Shown here: positions 34,805-43,331 of the stretch, piece by piece
Position numbering within the stretch: position 1 is the stretch's first letter
How the letters are laid out: every line of letters starts with the position of its first letter
Assembly (NCBI GenBank): GCA_047621345.1
Contig: JBLHLW010000012.1
Span: 1-64,000 of the forward strand
DNA from: Actimicrobium sp047621345
GTDB lineage: Bacteria; Pseudomonadota; Gammaproteobacteria; Burkholderiales; Burkholderiaceae_D
Reading direction: 5' to 3'
DNA: 64,000 nt
Position numbers and translations under genes: made by a program
The notes under the pieces: model-generated
Seen by the model: the letters and a program-made list of their open reading frames with translations, nothing else
Database searches by the model: none
What the model was told of the DNA's origin: nothing

Positions 34805-36192
34805 GCGGCAGTTTCTTTCATTGGTATCGTCAGTTCGACCAGCAGACCGCCTTGTTCACCCGGCTGAAAACGCAACGTGCCACCTAGCGATTCGGCCCGT
34901 TCCTGCATGCCGCGCACGCCGTAATGACCGGCGCGGATTAACGTCTTGGGGGCCCCGTTGCCATCGTCGCCGATAGACAGGCAGAGGTTGTCGTCATGCC
35001 GCCGCAACCAGACCATGGCGTGCGCTGCGCCGGCATGACGGATCACGTTGGTCAGCGCTTCCTGAGCAATCCGGTACAACGCGATTTCGATCGGTTCGGA
35101 CAGGACGGGCAGGTCGTCATCGGACCGGAACGTAATTCCGAGCGCCGGATGGGCGAGTTGCAGTTCAGTGATCAGGTCGCGCAGCGCATCGGCCAGCCCC
35201 ATGCCATCAAGCTGGATTGGCCGCAGCCGCGGAATCATTCGGTGTAGTGCATCGGCGGTCGAACCGGCCGTGTCGAACAGCATCTGTATGCTGCGCTGGC
35301 TCATCCCATCGCGGATCGCCGTTTGCTGCATCAGCGACTTGGCAATGCTGCGGATCGCGGTCAGCGACTGCCCCAGTTCGTCGTGCAGTTCACGCGCCAA
35401 TGCAGCGCGTTCTTCTTCGATACGCTGATGCAGCAGCGTCGTGAATTCGCGTTGCGCCGCGAGTCGGGCCTGGACGTCGGCGCTAGTCTGGCGGACCTGC
35501 ATGTTTTCTTCGACAGCTTGCGCCATGCGGTTGAACGTACGGCCCAGCTCGCCGGCTTCGCGCCCGGCCAGCGGCGGCAGACGGACCGTGTGTTCACCAC
35601 GTTCGATCGCACGCAATCCATTCTGGATGCTATCGAGCGGTGCCAGCCAGCGGCCGACGATGACGAATACCAGTAGATCGGCCACCAGTAGCAGCAAGGC
35701 TTCGACCAGTACGACGCGCTTGAGATCATCCCAGGCATCGAGTACCGAGCGGGTCGGGTTGGGTGTCACAATCAACTGACCGCCGGCCAGTACGATGGTG
35801 GTCGCTGGCAGATGCGGCGTGACCATCGCTTCATACCAGTCTGGCGCATCGCGCCCGGCTTTGTAGGTCGAGGGTGGCGAAGCATAAATGATCCGTCCCG
35901 ACTGATCCTGCAAGCGGATTTCATTGGCGCGGACCCGGCCAGTTTCTTGCAAAAAGCCGCCAAGTTGTTCCAGTCCGCCCATCGCCGACAGCCAGGTAAT
36001 GCGACCCAGCAGTTGTGCTGCAATACGGTTTGATGCTTCGATTTCTTCGCGGACGCTAGTGCGTGCCGATTGAATTTGCACCATGACCAGCAAGCCGAGC
36101 ACGAGCATGCTGATCACCCCGAAGATCAGGTTGATTTTGTGGCGCAAGCTGAGCGCGGCGGATGGTCGCAAGGAACGGGCAGGTGCAATCAT
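34801..36192 (-). CDS. Sensor histidine kinase, HisKA_3 type
   Basis: This membrane sensor kinase (463 residues) pairs with the overlapping response regulator. TM1 is at about 20-40 and a periplasmic sensor region is at 41-158. TM2 at about 160-180 leads to HAMP (180-232), a dimerisation helix with phospho-acceptor His270 in ARELHDELGQSL, and an ATPase domain with EALTNVIRHAGA and the GDDGNG glycine box. Architecture resembles NarX/UhpB-type kinases. The signal is unknown. It is divergent from the YeiH-family gene and may control it. Confidence 0.9.
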   Translation of the reverse strand: MIAPARSLRPSAALSLRHKINLIFGVISMLVLGLLVMVQIQSARTSVREEIEASNRIAAQLLGRITWLSAMGGLEQLGGFLQETGRVRANEIRLQDQSGRIIYASPPSTYKAGRDAPDWYEAMVTPHLPATTIVLAGGQLIVTPNPTRSVLDAWDDLKRVVLVEALLLLVADLLVFVIVGRWLAPLDSIQNGLRAIERGEHTVRLPPLAGREAGELGRTFNRMAQAVEENMQVRQTSADVQARLAAQREFTTLLHQRIEEERAALARELHDELGQSLTAIRSIAKSLMQQTAIRDGMSQRSIQMLFDTAGSTADALHRMIPRLRPIQLDGMGLADALRDLITELQLAHPALGITFRSDDDLPVLSEPIEIALYRIAQEALTNVIRHAGAAHAMVWLRRHDDNLCLSIGDDGNGAPKTLIRAGHYGVRGMQERAESLGGTLRFQPGEQGGLLVELTIPMKETAA

Positions 36193-36363
36193 GCGGCATT
36201 CTACCGGCCATGACGGTGCTGACTGAGGATGAATTTTACGGGGTGCATTGAACTACCGGTTTTGCAGGTAACGATCAGTCAGACGATGCGTTTTCATTCG
36301 GTCGGACAAGCCGCTACAGTTGATCGCATCGGGGCTGTCATGGTCCTGCGCCTGGAGACTAAG

Positions 36364-37446
36364 ATGACCACTACCGCACTGCTGATGCCGCCCGCTAGCA
36401 TTGATCGCCGCCTCACGTTATTGCCGGGATTGTTGTTGAGCGCAGCGATTGCGACCGTGGCGATGGAACTGGGCAAGCTGGCCGTGTTTTCCGGTCACGG
36501 CATGAGTGCTCTGACACTCGCGATACTGATTGGCATCGTGCTTGGCAATAGCTTCTCGCCACGCATCGCCTTGGCCAGTGCGGCGGGCGTGCAGTTCTCC
36601 AAGCAGAATTTACTGCGCGTGGGTATCGTCCTGTATGGCTTGCGCCTGACGATGCAACAGATCGGCGAGGTCGGCGTGGCCGGTGTGGTGATCGATGCGC
36701 TGGTGCTGTGTTCGACCTTCGGGCTGGCGCTGTTCCTTGGCGTCAAAGTGTTCCGGCTTGAGCGCGATACCGCGATCCTGATCGGTGCGGGCAGTTCCAT
36801 CTGCGGCGCAGCCGCGGTACTGGCGACCGAGCCGGTCTTGCAGGCCCGCAGCGAACAGGTGACGGTGGCGGTGTCGACGGTGGTGGTATTTGGCACGCTG
36901 GCGATTTTTTTATATCCGCTGCTGTTTCAGCTCAACCTGCATTGGCAGGTGCTGGATGTGACGCCGGCGACGTTTGGCATTTACATCGGATCGACGCTGC
37001 ACGAAGTCGCCCAAGTGGTAGCCGCGGCACGCTCGGTTAGCGATGAGGCAGCCAATACTGCTGTGATTGCCAAGATGGTCCGCGTGATGATGCTCGCGCC
37101 ATTCCTGATTGCCTTGTCGGCTTACGTGACCCGCTCCCGGCGTGCTGCCAGCACTAGCGAGGCAAGCGCACCGGGCCGACTTGCCGTGCCGTGGTTTGCT
37201 TTCCTTTTTATTGCCGTCGTCGGTTTCAATTCGCTGGCATTGTTGCCACCTGCGCTGGTGACGGTACTCATCGATATCGATACGTTCTTGCTGGCGATGG
37301 CCATGGCCGCGCTCGGCCTTGGTACCCGATTGTCGGCGATCCGTCAGGCCGGTGCGCGGCCGTTACTGCTGGCGGCGTTGCTGTTCACGTGGCTCATTGG
37401 GGGTGGGGCGCTCATCAACCGGTACGTGATGCACTGGTTGGCTTGA
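36364..37446 (+). CDS. YeiH/YeiI family putative sulfate exporter
   Basis: This inner-membrane protein of the UPF0324 family has 360 residues and about 10 helices, with the conserved GIVLYGLRLTMQQIGEVG near 87-104 and IGAGSSICGAAAVLA near 139-153. Database names call the family putative sulfate exporters, but function is weakly established. I chose ATG 36364 (MTTTALL), 6 bases after GGAG, although the frame opens at 36229. It is divergent from the two-component genes. Confidence 0.85.
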   Translation: MTTTALLMPPASIDRRLTLLPGLLLSAAIATVAMELGKLAVFSGHGMSALTLAILIGIVLGNSFSPRIALASAAGVQFSKQNLLRVGIVLYGLRLTMQQIGEVGVAGVVIDALVLCSTFGLALFLGVKVFRLERDTAILIGAGSSICGAAAVLATEPVLQARSEQVTVAVSTVVVFGTLAIFLYPLLFQLNLHWQVLDVTPATFGIYIGSTLHEVAQVVAAARSVSDEAANTAVIAKMVRVMMLAPFLIALSAYVTRSRRAASTSEASAPGRLAVPWFAFLFIAVVGFNSLALLPPALVTVLIDIDTFLLAMAMAALGLGTRLSAIRQAGARPLLLAALLFTWLIGGGALINRYVMHWLA

Positions 37447-37508
37447 AAGAAGTCATCATTCCCGGTGTGAACACGATCCAGCGCAACGAGGCGACGCGGG
37501 AGGGGCGT

Positions 37509-37655
37509 TCAGTCATCTGCACGTGATGCCATTTCACCTACGTGCAAAGCAATGGCCAACGAGGCGGTCAGTCCGGGCGATTCAATGCCAAACAGATTGA
37601 TCAAGCCGGGAATGCCGTGTTCAGCCGGACCCTGAATGCAAAAATCGACTTCCTC
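37509..37655 (-). pseudogene. 3' fragment of an L-2-hydroxyglutarate-oxidase-like gene
   Basis: The last 48 codons of a minus-strand frame read DFCIQGPAEHGIPGLINLFG followed by IESPGLTASLAIALHV. I recognise this as the C-terminus of DAO-family L-2-hydroxyglutarate dehydrogenase/oxidase proteins. The upstream part is missing: the sequence changes to transposase coding on the other strand at about 37655. It appears to be the surviving tail of a gene cut by insertion and deletion. Confidence 0.6.
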
Positions 37656-37988
37656 TGCGCTACTGGTCAGTTTTCTTGGACGCGACGCTGTTGGCTCGAG
37701 CCGTTCAAACGTCTGGCAAGCACGCTGACGGCGTATCTGCCGGGCATTGTGCGCGGCATGCTTGACGGGCGCAGCAATGCGTATGTAGAAGCAATGAACG
37801 GCTTGCTTCAGCAAACCAAAACTGCCGCACGCGGCTTCCGCACTGTCTCCAATTTTGTGGCTATCGCATATCTGCGTATGGGTAAACTTACGCGCTTGCT
37901 GAAGAGCCTATTTGCGCTGGCGGTATCACGCGGGCACGGCGTGACGCGTTATCGAGATAGACGTCAAGTTTCACTGGACGCGGCATAG
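37656..37988 (+). pseudogene. C-terminal fragment of an ISL3-family transposase
   Basis: About 100 codons match the C-terminus of IS204/IS1001/IS1096/IS1165 (ISL3) transposases: YVEAMNGLLQQTKTAARGF followed by RTVSNFVAIAYLRMGKL. The DDE catalytic domain is absent, and the frame instead runs upstream through antisense oxidoreductase sequence from 37542. GAGCCC just past the stop (37988-37993) could be the outer edge of the right inverted repeat. The element is inactive. Confidence 0.7.
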
Positions 37989-38077
37989 AGCCCTTAAATT
38001 TCACACGTTGATTTGAACTAATACGGGTCAGGCTGCACTCAACCATATATTTTTAAATCATAGGAGGCCGTTGCAAA

Positions 38078-38986
38078 ATGATGGCCATTTTACGTCAAGT
38101 AATCGTTTGGAATCAAATAATGAAAATTTCTACTTTCGCCTCGGCCAGTTTTGCGGCATTCGCTGCGACAAAAGCAGTCGCATTTAAACCTGATCCGTCT
38201 CACAGCAATCATCAACAGAAAAATAGTGACTCTCTCAATTTAAAATACCGACTTAAGAAACTTTGGGCCAATGGAAATAATAACGCAGGTGATTTAAGTG
38301 AATTTTTAGGTAATAACAATGATCCTAATGCATTGGCGGCGTTTAAAGATGTTATGAATGATGATATGGATTCCCTAAAAAAGCGCTTGGAGAATGGTTT
38401 GAACCCGGATATAAAGTTTTTTGGTGGTCAAACCATATTGCATTTAATTGCATTAAAGGGAAAAGAAAAATTTCTGGGAGATGAGCAATACCTGCCTATA
38501 GTCAGACAGTTGTGGCTAAGTGGAGGAAATTTGGATGCAGTAGACGATAGTGGAAATACGATATTGGATGCTTTAGGGAGCAACCAAGGTTGGGGATTGG
38601 GAGACAGTGTGGATCAGATTAAAAATATGGAAATGAATGCCTCCTTTAATCAAAAAGAGTTGGATGCGCATTTAACAGCAATTTCCTTGCAAAAAGAGCC
38701 AACCGCAAGAGGTAAGCAATGGGTCGTTACTTTGATAAAGGGCGGAGCGAATAGTGAGGTAATGACCGCTAACGGCAAACGCGTAATTGATAATATTCGA
38801 GTTAATTGGTCAAGAGCTAATAGCAAAGCATTTACTAATTTGGTATCCGCCGCAACATTTAAAAGTGCTGCGAATAAATCAGAAAAAACTCCTTCTAAAA
38901 ATGTCTTTGATGACAAGTGGAATAATGCTGTTCTTGCTTTTTATAAGGCAAGAGGGAATGCGCAAAAACCTAACGACCCTAATTAA
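38078..38986 (+). CDS. Exported ankyrin-repeat-like protein, AT-rich
   Basis: This is a 302-residue protein of unknown function. ATG 38078 follows AGGAGG. An internal ATG at 38120 gives a cleaner signal peptide (MKISTFASASFAAFAATKAV, then AF). Residues about 95-170 show ankyrin-like units: MDSLKKRLENGLNPDI, GGQTILHLIALKG, LWLSGGNLDAVDDSGNTILD. The rest is polar and rich in Asn and Lys. Base composition is much more AT-rich than both flanks, and it lies between a dead transposase and a short-repeat array, which suggests horizontal acquisition. Confidence 0.7.
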   Translation: MMAILRQVIVWNQIMKISTFASASFAAFAATKAVAFKPDPSHSNHQQKNSDSLNLKYRLKKLWANGNNNAGDLSEFLGNNNDPNALAAFKDVMNDDMDSLKKRLENGLNPDIKFFGGQTILHLIALKGKEKFLGDEQYLPIVRQLWLSGGNLDAVDDSGNTILDALGSNQGWGLGDSVDQIKNMEMNASFNQKELDAHLTAISLQKEPTARGKQWVVTLIKGGANSEVMTANGKRVIDNIRVNWSRANSKAFTNLVSAATFKSAANKSEKTPSKNVFDDKWNNAVLAFYKARGNAQKPNDPN

Positions 38987-39137
38987 ATTTTCCGTACTCC
39001 GGTTCGCAAGCTATTGCGTAATCCGTCGACACGATCGGTAGGGCGCAAAAATGTAACAGTGATGTCGAGGCTGGACTCTAGTTTTTCTGAATGACATCGA
39101 GGTCGATGAGCATGGCGCCGGGCAGAGCGTGGAAATT
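38987..39137. other. Short intergenic stretch, possible gene remnant
   Basis: No intact gene is present. On the minus strand a 19-codon frame ending at stop 39078 reads NFHALPGAMLIDLDVIQKN and is cut exactly where the repeat array starts at 39138. It could be the tail of a gene lost by insertion. I do not recognise the family. Confidence 0.25.
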
Positions 39138-39246
39138 AATTAGGGTCAGAGTCAATTAAATAATTAGGGTCAGAGTCAATTAATTCTTAAAATAATTAGG
39201 GTCAGAGTCAATTAATTCTTAGATTTTAATTGACTCTGACCCTAAT
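39138..39246. repeat. Three direct copies and one inverted copy of a 21-22 bp repeat
   Basis: The core GGGTCAGAGTCAATTAA, preceded by AATTA, occurs at 39138-39159, 39162-39183 and 39194-39215, and again inverted at 39226-39246. Copy 3 and the inverted copy form a perfect 21-bp stem with a 10-base loop. From memory the motif is common in Proteobacteria near small transposase genes, but none is adjacent here. It could act as a strong hairpin. Confidence 0.85.
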
Positions 39247-39249
39247 ATT

Positions 39250-39432
39250 TGGCGATCTGTTAAAAAATGTCTTGGTATTAATTGCCAAAGAGGTTTCGCT
39301 TCATCGGGAAAATCTCTCAAAGCCACGCATGTTGCGAGCGAAGCCGCACAAATTTATGACTCAACAGTAATGTTGAATATGGGTAATTTCCTTAACTTGA
39401 GTGGATTGAGTTTAGCCCGGCCCCCGTACTAA
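39250..39432 (+). pseudogene. Open remnant frame overlapping the nitrilase 3' end
   Basis: Sixty codons are open from 39250 to a TAA at 39432 (WRSVKKCLGINCQRGFASSG ... AAQIYDSTVMLNMGNFLNL). The first part is AT-rich like the ankyrin-like gene. There is no start codon with a ribosome-binding site, and the frame begins where the repeat array ends. It may be the tail of another foreign gene fused to local DNA. Family is not recognised, and the last 20 bases overlap the convergent amidohydrolase gene. Confidence 0.3.
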
Positions 39433-40287
39433 CGTTGTCCCCAGCATGTCCTGATAAAAATCCGTCCGGCGGTCGTGCAGCACATGGTTGTAGGCGTTGA
39501 ATTGCCGGCTCTTGCGGGCGTCCGACAGGTTTACTTGGGCAATCAGAATTTCTTCGTCATTGATGCTGGCCGGACCGGCCAGCGGCCAGCCCTCGCAGCC
39601 AACAATGATGCTCGAACCAAGAAACGGTTGGCCGCGCTCGATACCGACTCGGTCGGCGGCGGCAATGAACATGGAGTTTGAATGGGCACCGGCCATCGCG
39701 AGGATGTTGGCCATGACTGGCTGGTCTACGGGCTGGTTGGCCATCGGTACCCAGTTGGTCGGGACGCACAGGATGTCGGCACCTTGCAGTGCTGCCAGGC
39801 GCATGACTTCCGGGAACCACATGTCGTAACAGATGGCGCACGCAATCCGTCCAAATGGTGTGGAAAAAACGGGAACCTGCAGATTGCCGCGCTCGAAAAA
39901 CAAGTTTTCTTCACCCCACAAATGGAGTTTGCGGTAGCAGCCAATCAGGCCGTCCGGTCCGACCAGCGCCGCCGAATTGAACAGCTGGTCGCCGTCCCGT
40001 TCGGTAAAGCCGGCCACCAGCGTGATGTCGAGCTCTTTCGCAATCGCCAGCCATGCCTGAACGGTCTCGCCGTCGATGGTTTCGGACAGCGCAAAGGCCT
40101 CACTGCGCGAGGCGAACATATAGCCGGAATTGCATAACTCCGGTAACACGATCAGTTGCGCACCCTGTTGATGAGCGCGTCGAATCAGCTGCAGCGAGTG
40201 GGCGACATTGGCCTGTATCTCGCCGATTTCGGGGCGCATCTGAATGCAGGCAATGGTGAGCAAACTCTGCGGTGGGGGTGTCGTCAT
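39412..40287 (-). CDS. Carbon-nitrogen hydrolase (nitrilase superfamily)
   Basis: This amidohydrolase of the nitrilase superfamily hydrolyses a C-N bond, probably in an amide or carbamoyl compound. The 291-residue protein has the Glu-Lys-Cys triad: E50 (IVLPELCNSGY), K120 (YRKLHLWGEE) and C153 (AICYDMWFPE). ATG 40287 follows AAGGAG at 6 bases; a TTG at 40293 is an alternative. It is the last gene of the transporter-amidase operon, 2 bases after the amidase stop. Exact substrate is unknown; members with this pattern include N-carbamoyl and omega-amidase types. Confidence 0.9.
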   Translation of the reverse strand: MTTPPPQSLLTIACIQMRPEIGEIQANVAHSLQLIRRAHQQGAQLIVLPELCNSGYMFASRSEAFALSETIDGETVQAWLAIAKELDITLVAGFTERDGDQLFNSAALVGPDGLIGCYRKLHLWGEENLFFERGNLQVPVFSTPFGRIACAICYDMWFPEVMRLAALQGADILCVPTNWVPMANQPVDQPVMANILAMAGAHSNSMFIAAADRVGIERGQPFLGSSIIVGCEGWPLAGPASINDEEILIAQVNLSDARKSRQFNAYNHVLHDRRTDFYQDMLGTTLVRGPG

Positions 40288-40289
40288 GG

Positions 40290-41708
40290 TCAACTCCTTG
40301 TGTTGTCGCGATGGCGCAGCGGCGGCAGGCGTTCGCCCCAGCGATGGATGGATTCATAGGCATGCGCCACCCGCAGCAGGGTCACTTCATCAAACGGTGC
40401 GGTGGCGAGCTGCAAGCCGATCGGCAGGTCGTGACGGTCAAATCCGCAGGGCACCGAGATGGCCGGCATGCCGGTCAGATTGAACGGATAGGTCAGACGC
40501 CACGAGGCTTCCAGCGGACTTTCCTTGCGCGAGGTGAACGCCATGTCGGTCTGGTCGGCCTTCCATGCCGTCAGCGGCATGGTTGGCGTAAGCATGACGT
40601 CGACCTGTTCAAACGCCTTCTTGAAATTGTGCATCAGTACCGCGCGTAACTGTTCGGCCTTGACCATGTCGGCGCCGGTCACCATGCGACCAATTTCAAC
40701 CAGGGTGCGGACATCGTCGGTCATCCCGCTCGTCGCACCGCTTTGCAAGGCGCGGTCGTGATAGGCGCTCGACGACGCCAGTTCAATGGCAAAAATGGCG
40801 CCGAGTCCGTACTCCAGATGATCGATGTGCAGTTCGACGATGTGTGCGCCCAGGCTGGCCAGATCGTCGATGGCACGCTCGACCGCTTGCTCGACATCGG
40901 GCTCGTTGGCACCAAAAAAATGGTTACGGCAAATGCCGATCTTCAGGCCAGCAATCGGCTGCGTGATCGTCGCCAGATAATCGGGCACCGGTTGGTTCTG
41001 GCAGGCCGTGTCCTGCGGATCATAGCCAGCCATCACGTTGAGCAGCAGCGCTGCATCGCGCACGCTGCGGGTCAATGGTCCGGCATGATCGAGTGACCAG
41101 CTATGCGGCACGATGCCGTCGCGACTGATGCGGCCGAAGGTCGGTTTCAGGCCGACCACACCGCACAAGCTGGCTGGAATCCGGATCGAGCCGCCGGTGT
41201 CGGAGCCTAGCCCGCCGGGGACCAGGCGCGCCGCAACGGCCGCGCCGGAACCGCCACTCGAACCACCGGGAATCCGGCTCAAGTCCCATGGATTGCGCGT
41301 CAGTGGCGTGATCGTGCCCCAGGCGAATTCATGGGTGCGGGTTTTGCCGATGGGAAGTGCGCCGGCTTCGCGCAAGCGTCTGACGGCCGTGCCATCGCGC
41401 AAGGCAAAGTCATAACCGGGCGCGGTGCTGCCGGCGGTGGTCGGCATGTCGCGGGTCAGATAGTTGTCCTTGATGGCGAGCGGTATGCCGTGCAGAGGAC
41501 CAACGCGTGCGCCTTGCTGCAACAGCGCTTCGGCGTGATGGGCCTGCGCCAGTGCGGTCTCACTGAGGTGGATAAAACTTTGCAGTGTCGGATCGATGGC
41601 CTCGACGCGTTCCAGAAAAGCTTCCATCACCGTCACGGGTGATACGGTGCGGGCGGCGATCAAACCGGCCAGCCCGACGATGTCCATGTCCGTTAGTGGG
41701 ATTGTCAT
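40290..41708 (-). CDS. Amidase (amidase-signature family)
   Basis: This 472-residue hydrolase of the amidase-signature family has the Ser-cisSer-Lys triad: K80 (PLAIKDNYL), S150 (GGSSGGSGA) and nucleophile S174 (GSDTGGSIRIPAS). ATG 41708 overlaps the DUF1028 stop (ATGA), which decides the start over 41726. It is not GatA, since no gatB/gatC lies nearby and it sits within a transport operon. It probably cleaves an imported amide, releasing ammonia or an amine. Confidence 0.91.
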   Translation of the reverse strand: MTIPLTDMDIVGLAGLIAARTVSPVTVMEAFLERVEAIDPTLQSFIHLSETALAQAHHAEALLQQGARVGPLHGIPLAIKDNYLTRDMPTTAGSTAPGYDFALRDGTAVRRLREAGALPIGKTRTHEFAWGTITPLTRNPWDLSRIPGGSSGGSGAAVAARLVPGGLGSDTGGSIRIPASLCGVVGLKPTFGRISRDGIVPHSWSLDHAGPLTRSVRDAALLLNVMAGYDPQDTACQNQPVPDYLATITQPIAGLKIGICRNHFFGANEPDVEQAVERAIDDLASLGAHIVELHIDHLEYGLGAIFAIELASSSAYHDRALQSGATSGMTDDVRTLVEIGRMVTGADMVKAEQLRAVLMHNFKKAFEQVDVMLTPTMPLTAWKADQTDMAFTSRKESPLEASWRLTYPFNLTGMPAISVPCGFDRHDLPIGLQLATAPFDEVTLLRVAHAYESIHRWGERLPPLRHRDNTRS

Positions 41709-42604
41709 TGCTCGCTCCGTCTCCATGGCGCGGTCGGATCGAACATGACCGCAGGGTGAATGTCGCCAAGGTCGAGTTCGCGCAGCTTGTGGATCTCGGC
41801 CAGAATTGGCCGGAAGGCGGCGATGTTGGCAGCGGCACGCTCTGGCGTGAATTGTGTACCGGTGATGGTTTGCAGCAGGTCCGGCGGTGGTGCTGCACCG
41901 GGGCGCAGGGACGGCGCAAGCAGCAACAAGTCGCTGACGCTTTTCGGCGGCACGCCGGCCGGGTTGGTGCGGCTCGGCATGCTGGCGCGGAAGGGCAGGA
42001 ATTGCGCGACCGCGACGCCAAACACGCGCCGCAATTCGGTCACCGGATCGGTGTGTTCATCGACCCGCAGATCGAGATACGGATAGGGTTCGCTATCGGT
42101 GATCAGCAGCGATGCCGATTGCCGGCCGCGCTTGTCGCCACCGGCGCGCTGGCCTGCTTCGAGCGCTTGCATCATGCGCTCTTCAAAGGGCTGGTCGGTC
42201 GATGCGAGGAAGGCCGCCTGCATCGCGTCCAGCGTGGCCGCGCCGGTGAGCATGTTGCCCTGAATCGCGTAACCGGGACCGGTGCGCTCGCCCGCCCATC
42301 CGGTGCAGGAGGACCCGGTCCAACTGAGGGCAACGCCGTCGGCAGTAACGAGGCCGATCTGCCGCAGATCCGCATGCGCATCGGCACGCAATGCGGTATC
42401 GAGTGCTTCGCGCGCCGGGCGGCCTGTCGCCAGCAAGTCCAGCACCGCGATGGCCAGGTACGGGTTGACCCACGATTGCGTGGACACGGCCCCGACGCCG
42501 GGCCGATTGTGCGGGCACATGGCGCCGACGGCGGGCACGGCGGTGCTGACGGCGACGCCCAGAAGGTGTCGTTCGGGGCAACGGGCAACGATGGAAAAGG
42601 TCAT
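41705..42604 (-). CDS. DUF1028 domain protein
   Basis: This 299-residue protein starts MTFSIVARCPERHLLGVAVS, a pattern typical of DUF1028, a family with an Ntn-hydrolase-like fold. The DUF1028 domain covers about 1-200, and a C-terminal region of roughly 90 residues may be the peptidoglycan-binding-like extension seen in some members. I chose ATG 42604 after AGGAG, although the frame opens at 42733. It lies between the ABC genes and the amidase, so hydrolysis of an imported peptide- or amide-like substrate is plausible but inferred. Confidence 0.85.
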   Translation of the reverse strand: MTFSIVARCPERHLLGVAVSTAVPAVGAMCPHNRPGVGAVSTQSWVNPYLAIAVLDLLATGRPAREALDTALRADAHADLRQIGLVTADGVALSWTGSSCTGWAGERTGPGYAIQGNMLTGAATLDAMQAAFLASTDQPFEERMMQALEAGQRAGGDKRGRQSASLLITDSEPYPYLDLRVDEHTDPVTELRRVFGVAVAQFLPFRASMPSRTNPAGVPPKSVSDLLLLAPSLRPGAAPPPDLLQTITGTQFTPERAAANIAAFRPILAEIHKLRELDLGDIHPAVMFDPTAPWRRSEQ

Positions 42605-42617
42605 CGGGGAGTCTCCT

Positions 42618-43331
42618 TTAAACGGACAGGTGGCGGGTGATGCGCGCGTGCGCATCCGCGTCGGTGGTGGCGCTGGTATCGACGATGCATCCCAGTTCCA
42701 GCACCGCATACCGGTCGGCCACGGCCAGCGCAAAATGCACGTTTTGTTCGACCAGCAGCAGAGCCGTCCCGAATTGTTCGCGTTCCTGCCGCAAGATGCC
42801 GATCAAGCGTTCGATCACGGAGGGTTGCATGCCTTCGGTGATTTCATCGATCAGAATCAGGCGCGGCCGGCAGATCAGCGCGCGCGCCACCAGCAGCATC
42901 TTTTGTTCGCCCCCGGAGAGCGTGCCCGCCTTTTGCGCCATGCGTTCCTTCAGGAACGGAAAGTGATCCGCGATGGCGTCAAAACGCACGGCAAAATCCT
43001 TGTCGCGCGCCAGCGCCAGCCCGAGATTGTCGCGCACGGTCAGGTCCTGAAACAGCGCCTGCTCTTGCGGAATATAGGCAACCCGTTGACGGGCGATGCG
43101 GTCCGGATTCCATGTGGTGGTGGCGTCGCCAAAGAACGAGACAGCGCCTTTTTTTGGCCGGATAAAGCCCATCAGTGTTTTTAGTAGCGTCGATTTGCCC
43201 ATCCCGTTCTTGCCGAGGATGGCCAGTATTTCGCCGGGTTGCAGCGACAGGCTAAGTTCTTTGAGCACCATCGCTTCGCCATATCCGCTATCGATCCCTT
43301 GCACGGTCAGCAGCGCCGCAGTGGTACTCAT
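42618..43331 (-). CDS. Branched-chain/amide ABC transporter ATP-binding protein (LivF type)
   Basis: This is the ATPase of a hydrophobic/branched-chain-type ABC importer, 237 residues. Walker A is GKNGMGKST at about 40-48, the signature is LSGGEQ, and Walker B is PRLILIDE. It follows the LivM-LivG fusion with a 4-base overlap and precedes DUF1028 by 13 bases. LivF-type assignment rests on size and on the GSGYGEAMVLKEL-like start. Confidence 0.92.
   Translation of the reverse strand: MSTTAALLTVQGIDSGYGEAMVLKELSLSLQPGEILAILGKNGMGKSTLLKTLMGFIRPKKGAVSFFGDATTTWNPDRIARQRVAYIPQEQALFQDLTVRDNLGLALARDKDFAVRFDAIADHFPFLKERMAQKAGTLSGGEQKMLLVARALICRPRLILIDEITEGMQPSVIERLIGILRQEREQFGTALLLVEQNVHFALAVADRYAVLELGCIVDTSATTDADAHARITRHLSV

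Noticed and set aside
39138..39246. Short regular repeats considered as a CRISPR remnant
   Set aside because: Spacers are 2-10 bases, one copy is inverted, and no cas genes are present.
40290..41708. GatA subunit of the tRNA amidotransferase
   Set aside because: No gatB or gatC neighbours, and the gene is coupled to an ABC importer and other hydrolases.
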